From assembly GCA_024684955.1 (NCBI GenBank), contig JAIKWH010000062.1, positions 1 to 64,000 of the forward strand: a DNA stretch of 64,000 bases, given 5' to 3'. A model generated the notes under the pieces. The model was not told the DNA's origin and did no database searches. It was given only the letters and a program-made list of their open reading frames with translations. Position 1 is the stretch's first letter. Every line of letters begins with the position of its first letter. Source of the DNA: Pseudobutyrivibrio sp. Lineage in GTDB: Bacteria; Bacillota; Clostridia; Lachnospirales; Lachnospiraceae. The translations under genes were made by a program, and so were the position numbers. Positions 57,335 through 64,000 of this stretch are shown piece after piece.

Positions 57335-57970
57335 ATGGAGGGGTTAGCAATGGACGAGAAGAGGCTAGTTATCACAATTGCACGTAGTTATGGCTCAGGT
57401 GGATTGACTTTGGGCAAAAAGTTGGCAAAGGAATTGGGGATTCCTCTTTATGACAGGGAGATTCTTCGCATGGCTTCAGACCAAAGTGGCATCAACGAAG
57501 AACTCTTTGGCCAGGTGGACGAAAAGGTTAGAACAATCTTTATGTCAGCCAAGGGCAAGTACAAGGGCATGCCACTTACTCCAGAGTATTCGGCATTTAC
57601 CAGCGATGACAACCTGTTTGAACTGCAGGCAGATGTTATCAAGCGTATAGCCAACACCCAGTCATGCATCTTTGTAGGCCGCTGTGCAGACTACATACTA
57701 AAGGATAGGCCATATGTTATTTCTCTATTCTTTTATGCCTCAGAAGAGGACTGTATGGTGAGACTGCGCAAGCAGGTATCAGGCACAGACCAGGAGTTGC
57801 TTAAGAGGATGCACGATATCGACAAACATCGTGCAGACTACTACAAGTATTACACAGGTCATGAGTGGAATGATGCCAGAAACTATGACTTTTGCTTAGA
57901 CACAGGAGTTATGGAATACGACAAACTTATCGATGTGGTTAAATACTACATTGAGAGTAAAAACAATTAA
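57335..57970 (+). CDS. cytidylate kinase-like family protein
   Basis: VITIARSYGSGGLTLGKKLAKELGIPLYDREIL. Confidence 0.92.
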   Translation: MEGLAMDEKRLVITIARSYGSGGLTLGKKLAKELGIPLYDREILRMASDQSGINEELFGQVDEKVRTIFMSAKGKYKGMPLTPEYSAFTSDDNLFELQADVIKRIANTQSCIFVGRCADYILKDRPYVISLFFYASEEDCMVRLRKQVSGTDQELLKRMHDIDKHRADYYKYYTGHEWNDARNYDFCLDTGVMEYDKLIDVVKYYIESKNN

Positions 57971-57984
57971 TAATTAGATTTATT

Positions 57985-58021
57985 AGGGGGAGCTGAAAAT
58001 ATTCAGTACCCCCTTTTTTTT
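57985..58021 (+). terminator. Rho-independent terminator
   Basis: GGGGGaGCTGAAaataTTCAGTaCCCCCTTTTTTTTT. Confidence 0.92.
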
Positions 58022-58156
58022 ATTAAGAGGTTTTTATAAAAAATATTCTAAAATGGGTAGATTTATTTTTATGCAAATGTTATAAATATTTGTCAGAAAA
58101 CAAATTTTGGTTAAAAAATACTTCCTCAAAATATTAAAAAAGGAAAAGGGAAATAG

Positions 58157-59161
58157 GTGAGATACGAACTATTGACAAACTGCATAGGGAAGACATTGGG
58201 ACAGGATATTATAGATGAGAATAACCTGTTGATTCTTGCTGCAGGAACAGAGATTACGGAAACCCTAGTTAGAAGGCTTCAAAATTTTGGAATCTATTAC
58301 TTGTCTATAAAGGAGCCTCTCACCGATGATTTGGATATTACAAATCCAATATCTGACCAGACCATCATCACAGCAGCCAATGCTATTGCCAGTCTTGATA
58401 TTGACAAGGCTTTTGAGGCTGCAGACAAGATTGTGGCTGATATGACATCCAATTCTGCCATTCTGGGCAATGGTTTCATGATTCTTAGAGAATATGATGA
58501 AAACACAGCCTTTCATTCTATTTCTGTGGCAGTATTCTCCATAATGCTAGGAATGAGCCTGGGGCTTAGCATGGTAAGGCTTAGAAACCTATCAGTTGGA
58601 GCTCTCTTACATGACATTGGAAAATCCCAGATACCAATTGAGATTTTAAATAAAACTGGCAGCCTTACAGCAGAAGAGACAGAACTTATGCGACAGCATC
58701 CAAAGTATGGCTACAACATGGTAAAGGATGATGTCCTTATGCCAATCCCAGTAAAGTCTATTATTTTGCAGCACCACGAAAACTGGGATGGGTCAGGATA
58801 TCCTAGAAAGTTAAAAGAAGACAAGATCTATGAACTGGCATCTATCACCCATATCTGCGATGTGTTTGATGCCTTGATTTCAAAAAGGTCATACAAGGAG
58901 GCCTTCTCATACAAGGACAGTTTAGATTATATGGAAAGCATGAGAGGCATTATGTTTAATCCATATTGTCTGGACTACTTTTTCTCGGAGGTGCCTATAT
59001 ACAAGGTGGGACTAAAGGTAACACTTAATACTGGTGAGACAGCAATAGTTGTTAAAAACACCAGAGGAGATATGCGTCGTCCTATTATTAGGATGGAGGC
59101 AACAGGACAGGACATCAACCTGAGGGAAGTGCCTGTCGATGAACTATTTATTGAAAGTTAA
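58157..59161 (+). CDS. HD-GYP domain protein (putative c-di-GMP phosphodiesterase)
   Basis: LLHDIGKSQIPIEILNKTGSLTAEE; HHENWDGSGYPR. Confidence 0.94.
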   Translation: MRYELLTNCIGKTLGQDIIDENNLLILAAGTEITETLVRRLQNFGIYYLSIKEPLTDDLDITNPISDQTIITAANAIASLDIDKAFEAADKIVADMTSNSAILGNGFMILREYDENTAFHSISVAVFSIMLGMSLGLSMVRLRNLSVGALLHDIGKSQIPIEILNKTGSLTAEETELMRQHPKYGYNMVKDDVLMPIPVKSIILQHHENWDGSGYPRKLKEDKIYELASITHICDVFDALISKRSYKEAFSYKDSLDYMESMRGIMFNPYCLDYFFSEVPIYKVGLKVTLNTGETAIVVKNTRGDMRRPIIRMEATGQDINLREVPVDELFIES

Positions 59162-59192
59162 GCAAATAAATATTCAGGGGGAATATAGAAAA

Positions 59193-60224
59193 ATGAAAGA
59201 ATTCAAAGACAAGTATGGCAGTCTGCTCCATGAGCAGGAAGTGGACAATGGACTTTTGTCCTTCACTGTCATTCCGGAGCGTGGCATGGATGTGGGAGAA
59301 ATCTGCTTTAAGGGAAAGAGAGTGTCTTGGGACAAGGGCAGAGAATACCTGATTCATCCAGAAAATGTAGACCTCCGCAAGGAGGGATGGGACAAGGGGT
59401 TTTATTGTGCCGTTTCTTCCGTAGGACCAGAGGTCTTTGGGACACCTGACGAGGTTAGAACAGTCCATGGCACAGGAGCCTACTCTATATGTGATTACAA
59501 GGATGTGGAGGTAAATACCAAAGGTGATATCACCGAGGTGACCGGCACATTCAATATCAAGGGATATGATAAAGATCCTGTTTATAAAAAGCAGGTAAAA
59601 GTGTTCACAGCTGCAAATAGTCATTTCCTAGTCAGGGAAGAGGTGATTACCAACCTGACAGATGAGAGAGTGCCAAACGACTATGGATATCACATCCAAA
59701 TGTGCGGCAGGTCCTTTATGGAAAATGGAGGCAAGTATCTGCTTCCTGTTAGACCTGACAGAATGCTTTTAAGGGACTCTGCTCCAAAGGAAAATGACCC
59801 AAAGGACATTTATCCATACGATCAGGATTTTGATCCAATCAGGTGTTATCAATACATACCTGAACAGGTAAAGGGTCTTGAGATGGTGGCAGACATAAAG
59901 CCATGTCTTAAGATGATGGGGGATGACAAGCAGCCATTTACAGTAGAATGTATTGTAAATGCTGACAAGACAGGACTTGTCTTTATAGTAAGACCCCTGG
60001 CAGAATTTTCTCGCAGTCTTTTGGCAAAGAGAAATGTGGAGGATACTATGTATGCCATAGAGCCATGTAATACTAGGCCGAATTCTATAAGGCAAAAAGA
60101 GATTGACGGGGAACTCAGGTGGCTTGAGCCCCACGAAAGTTCTGTTAGCCATATAGCAATTGGCTACACAGAGGATAAGGTGCAGATAAATCACCTAATC
60201 CAATTAATTAGAGATTCATATTAA
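59193..60224 (+). CDS. DUF4432/aldose epimerase-like protein
   Basis: FTVIPERGMDVGEICFKGKRVSW; NDYGYHIQMCGRSFMENG. Confidence 0.8.
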   Translation: MKEFKDKYGSLLHEQEVDNGLLSFTVIPERGMDVGEICFKGKRVSWDKGREYLIHPENVDLRKEGWDKGFYCAVSSVGPEVFGTPDEVRTVHGTGAYSICDYKDVEVNTKGDITEVTGTFNIKGYDKDPVYKKQVKVFTAANSHFLVREEVITNLTDERVPNDYGYHIQMCGRSFMENGGKYLLPVRPDRMLLRDSAPKENDPKDIYPYDQDFDPIRCYQYIPEQVKGLEMVADIKPCLKMMGDDKQPFTVECIVNADKTGLVFIVRPLAEFSRSLLAKRNVEDTMYAIEPCNTRPNSIRQKEIDGELRWLEPHESSVSHIAIGYTEDKVQINHLIQLIRDSY

Positions 60225-60230
60225 AAATAA

Positions 60231-60268
60231 AAAGAGGTAGTTCTACAAAACTATCTCTTTCTTTTTTC
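60231..60268 (+). terminator. Rho-independent terminator
   Basis: AAAGAGGTAGTTctacaaAACTATCTCTTTcTTTTTT. Confidence 0.88.
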
Positions 60269-60470
60269 TGCTTTCTCTTTTTTCAGTCGAGAATCCTTGA
60301 AAATACAGAAAAACTCTAAGAATAGTAACAGTTTTTTAACAGTATATTCACAAAGGGGCTTTCCATTCGTAATAAAATAAAGTGAGTAATAAACTACATT
60401 TGACCGCATTGAGAATAATATGCCAATTGTGAGAGAGGAATGAGAATAGAAACTGAGGGGGCAAACGATA

Positions 60471-62198
60471 ATGGCAAAAGATAAAGCAAAAATGCGTTTT
60501 AGTATTCAGATGAAGATAATGTGCGCGATGATTTTCATTGCTCTGAGTTCTTGTCTGGTCCTTGGAATAAGGGTTTATTCAACAGTTAGAGCCGCATTTA
60601 TGGAGACTGCGGCCGATGATGCCCTAACACTGGCAGAGGTTACAGCGTCGGACCTGGATGGTGACGCTTTGGCAGCACTTCAAATCGGTGAAACAGGTAC
60701 TAAGACATATGAGGAAGCCTATTCACAAATGTCTTTGCTTTTTGAAAAGACCGGACCTAATGCCCTATACACTATCGCTGAGAGAGATGGAAAGGTGGTT
60801 TATCTGGTGGATGTATCCTCTGAAAATGAACCTGTAGGAACAGAGGTTGAGCCAGAGTTTCTAGAAGAATATAAGACAGCCCTGGCAGCAAAGTCAGGAT
60901 ATACCACAGGAGAATTACAGAAGGTGGATGGCACGTTTTTGATTACATCCTATGCACCTATATACACAGATTCTGGAGAATTTGTTGGGGATGTAGCCTT
61001 TGACTATATAGCAGATGAACTGGCAGCAACCCTGAGGAGAATCCTATATACCGTAATAACTATTACAGTGCTCATTATGATACTGGCTGCAATATTCTCC
61101 ATTGTAGTGTCTAGGGGTATCACCGGTGGAATAAGAAAAGTCAATACCCGAGTAATAGATTTGGTATCTAATAATGGTGACTTGACTCAGAAGGTGGAGG
61201 TTGCCACCAATGACGAAATTAGCGATATAGCCCATTCAATCAACAGCCTCCTAGATTATATAAGAGGGGTTGTTACTAATATTTCAACTAACGCTGAGGC
61301 CCTTTCGGACTCAGTGGAGGTGGCGCAGAAATCCAGCTTAGAAACCTCGGATGAATTGAGAAGCGTATCTGCCTCTATGCAGCAGATGACAGCCTCAATG
61401 GAGGAATCATCAGCAAATTTACAGCAGGTGCAGACAGCATCCGGTGAGGTTGGAGACAATATAAACGAAATGAACAATAGCATTATGGAGGGTTCTTCCT
61501 ATGCAGAAGACATGGAAGCCAGAGCCCTTGCAATGCAAAAAGAGGCTGATATTCAAACAATAGAAGTAGAGCAGAGGGCAGCAGAAATGTCAGAGTCCCT
61601 AAATGCCAGAATAGAGGATGCCAAGAATGTAGAAAATATTTCAAACCTTACATCTACTATTTTGGACATAGCATCTCAGACCAACCTCCTATCACTGAAT
61701 GCTTCTATTGAGGCAGCCAGAGCAGGAGAGGCAGGCAAGGGATTTGCAGTAGTAGCAGATGAGATTTCACAGCTGGCTACAAACTCTTCTAACACAGCAA
61801 AGGAAATTCAAGAAATATCAGACGCTGTTATTGGAAATGTTAGGGGACTTGCAGATGAAGCCACATCTATGGTTGATTTTGTGAGGGATAAGACAATTGG
61901 CGGATATATGAAACTAAAAGAGACTGGAGACCAGTACCAGCAAGATGCAGCAAAAATGTCTGACATGTTAAAAGAACTGGAGGAGAAAGCGGCTCGTATA
62001 TCAGATGCAATGAGCCAGGTGAGCACATCTATTGCCAATGTATCTGGAGCAGTGGAGGAAAGCGCAAAGGCTGCCACATCAGTAGCTGAAAGTGCAACCA
62101 CAATGTCTACTAACATGGAAAACAATACAGATGTGGTAAACCAGAATTCAGACATAGCAAGGCAACTTACAGACGAAGTAGAGAAGTTTATATTCTAA
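60471..62198 (+). CDS. methyl-accepting chemotaxis protein with Cache-like sensor
   Basis: TM, HAMP region, [40 protein letters not shown]. Confidence 0.96.
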   Translation: MAKDKAKMRFSIQMKIMCAMIFIALSSCLVLGIRVYSTVRAAFMETAADDALTLAEVTASDLDGDALAALQIGETGTKTYEEAYSQMSLLFEKTGPNALYTIAERDGKVVYLVDVSSENEPVGTEVEPEFLEEYKTALAAKSGYTTGELQKVDGTFLITSYAPIYTDSGEFVGDVAFDYIADELAATLRRILYTVITITVLIMILAAIFSIVVSRGITGGIRKVNTRVIDLVSNNGDLTQKVEVATNDEISDIAHSINSLLDYIRGVVTNISTNAEALSDSVEVAQKSSLETSDELRSVSASMQQMTASMEESSANLQQVQTASGEVGDNINEMNNSIMEGSSYAEDMEARALAMQKEADIQTIEVEQRAAEMSESLNARIEDAKNVENISNLTSTILDIASQTNLLSLNASIEAARAGEAGKGFAVVADEISQLATNSSNTAKEIQEISDAVIGNVRGLADEATSMVDFVRDKTIGGYMKLKETGDQYQQDAAKMSDMLKELEEKAARISDAMSQVSTSIANVSGAVEESAKAATSVAESATTMSTNMENNTDVVNQNSDIARQLTDEVEKFIF

Positions 62199-62238
62199 GA
62201 ATTGGCACAATAAATATTTTTTACGAGAGGAAGGTATT

Positions 62239-64000
62239 ATGAAAGAAAAGCAAAAGAACAAAAGAAACAGAGGGCTGATAGGAGACCATTCTCCAGTTGG
62301 TTTTTTCCAAACCATCAGTTTTCAGAATCTCTTCGTAAACATAGTAGTCTTAATTATGTTTGTGGCAGTTTCTTTTTATACTCTATCTTCAATGAATCAA
62401 ATAAAGGAAGATGCAGTATCAGCCCTAAGCAATTCTGATGAGGCTCTTATCACCCTGGGGGATATGAAAGCCAATGTCAGCTCGGCAGTGGCAGAAATGT
62501 CAGATGTAACTGGTATTTGCAGGTCTGCAGAGATAAATGATTCTACTAAAAAGAGAGAGGCTGCAGCATCCAGGATGGAGATTGAAACTCTCTATAACAA
62601 ACTGCCAAAGCAGGAGACCCTGCTGAAGGAGAGCCCACTTTGGGCCCTGTTTACACCAGGTACTGCAGCAGTAGATGATGCAGCAGCAAAGTTGGAAACA
62701 TATTTTACAGATGTGTTTACTATTCTGGATTATTATCAGGCTGGGAACTATGGAGCAGGTATTGCCTTGATGGAGGGCCAGTATCAGGCAGACATGGTTT
62801 CTGCAAACACAGCTATTGCTGTCATGCAGGATGATGTTATCATCGTAGCCAACAGAGTCGGACCAAGCGTTGAGAAAGAGATGCAGTCGTCTGTAAAGGT
62901 AGCCGTTGTTATGATGGTTATCGTTGCAGTTCTTATTCTCATGGCAATTGTCATCATGCAGGCTTCTGTTATTAAGGCTATCAAGAATATCACAAAAGCC
63001 ATCGGTGGTATTGTTAGCGATATCGACGAAGGAAATGGCGATTTGTCAAAGCGTATTGAGTACAAGAGCAATAACGAACTGAAACTTATCATTGGAGGAT
63101 TCAACTCCTTCATGGACACTTTGCAACATATTATTGGCAAAGTAAAAGAGGGTACTGTAGTTTTGGAGGAATCTTCTACTAATGTATCTCAGAGAATTAC
63201 CTCTGTATCTGGCTCTATCATGAATACATCAGCAGCAATGGAAGAACTTTCAGCCACCATGGATTCTGTATCAGCAGTTACATCAAATCTCAATGAGAGA
63301 TTAAAAGATGTTGATACAGCCACAGAGGAAATCAGAACCCAGGCTAGAGAGGGTATGGATACAGCTAAGCAGATTCAAGAGTCTGCTATCACTATTAAAG
63401 ACGATACAAATACAAGAAAAGACGGAGCAAAGGCCAAGGTTGAAGCCCTTTCTACCACCCTGGCAGCATCTGTTAAGGATGCAGAAAAGGTTGGCCAGAT
63501 TAATGACTTGACAGCCAACATTATGGATATTGCATCTCGTACAAATCTCCTTTCTCTCAATGCTTCTATTGAGGCAGCCAGAGCAGGTGAGGCCGGACGA
63601 GGCTTTGCAGTCGTTGCTGAGGAAATCGGCGAACTGGCAACAAATTCTCATCAGACAGCAGGCAGCATTCAGGCGATTTCAAATGAGGTTACCAGTGCCG
63701 TTACCGCACTGTCAGAAAACGCAACTCAAGTAATTGAATTTATTAATGGAACTATTCTTTCAGACTACGATTCATTTGGTAATCTGGGAGACGGATATAT
63801 GGAGACAGCCCAGTCTATAACCGCCATGGTTGAAAGTTTTACAAATAAGGCTGATGAGTTGTCAGAGACTATGGAGAAAATGATTGGAGACATTAATTCT
63901 ATTGCAGAGGCTGTAAACGAGTCATCAGAGGCAATATCAATGTCTGCAGAGAATTCTCAGGAGATTGTAAATGAGGTAACAGAAATTAGTTCGGCAGTAG
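62239..64000 (+). CDS. methyl-accepting chemotaxis protein, truncated by window end
   Basis: ATG at 62239 after SD; 4HB-like N-terminus; [40 protein letters not shown]; no stop before 64000, hence absent from the ORF track. Confidence 0.95.
   Translation, partial: MKEKQKNKRNRGLIGDHSPVGFFQTISFQNLFVNIVVLIMFVAVSFYTLSSMNQIKEDAVSALSNSDEALITLGDMKANVSSAVAEMSDVTGICRSAEINDSTKKREAAASRMEIETLYNKLPKQETLLKESPLWALFTPGTAAVDDAAAKLETYFTDVFTILDYYQAGNYGAGIALMEGQYQADMVSANTAIAVMQDDVIIVANRVGPSVEKEMQSSVKVAVVMMVIVAVLILMAIVIMQASVIKAIKNITKAIGGIVSDIDEGNGDLSKRIEYKSNNELKLIIGGFNSFMDTLQHIIGKVKEGTVVLEESSTNVSQRITSVSGSIMNTSAAMEELSATMDSVSAVTSNLNERLKDVDTATEEIRTQAREGMDTAKQIQESAITIKDDTNTRKDGAKAKVEALSTTLAASVKDAEKVGQINDLTANIMDIASRTNLLSLNASIEAARAGEAGRGFAVVAEEIGELATNSHQTAGSIQAISNEVTSAVTALSENATQVIEFINGTILSDYDSFGNLGDGYMETAQSITAMVESFTNKADELSETMEKMIGDINSIAEAVNESSEAISMSAENSQEIVNEVTEISSAV

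Noticed and set aside
1-64000. CRISPR arrays, IS elements, prophage, tRNA or rRNA genes
   Set aside because: No spaced direct repeats, transposase/integrase motifs or structural RNA signatures were seen by eye; a tRNAscan/ISfinder run would settle this.

Overview
64 kb of a low-GC Firmicute chromosome. Gene content and style look like Lachnospiraceae of the Butyrivibrio/Pseudobutyrivibrio type; this taxon is an inference. It is mostly ordinary housekeeping and metabolic sequence. I saw no phage, transposon, CRISPR array, rRNA or tRNA. Main blocks: a membrane TrkA-N/RyR-type protein; a PadR-DUF1700-DUF4097 operon with a tandem palindromic operator on its promoter; alpha/beta hydrolase, membrane MurF-like ligase and Ddl; a two-gene SUF/SMS system; DJ-1, luxS and mtnN; a THF riboswitch on folT-folC; phosphoglucomutase; an exopolysaccharide O-acetylation cluster; deoR-glmS divergent from a hexitol PTS whose IIC domain is duplicated, one copy fused to IIB and the other to IIA; ylmH, alaX and ung; a hybrid histidine kinase with a response regulator; a SbcD/YhaN-like nuclease pair; a murL-murD-yvyF operon; WYL, SDR, hpf and an XRE/TPR regulator whose Shine-Dalgarno lies inside a 14-bp-arm hairpin; plsC, veg, NlpC/P60, map and rsuA; a liv ABC operon; HD-GYP; and two MCPs, the second cut by the window edge. 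No clearly new defence or mobile system was found. The most notable items are the split-domain PTS duplication with mosaic identity, the MurD-MurL pair, the RBS-occluding hairpin at the XRE/TPR gene, the tandem PadR-type operator, and the RyR/TrkA-N membrane protein.
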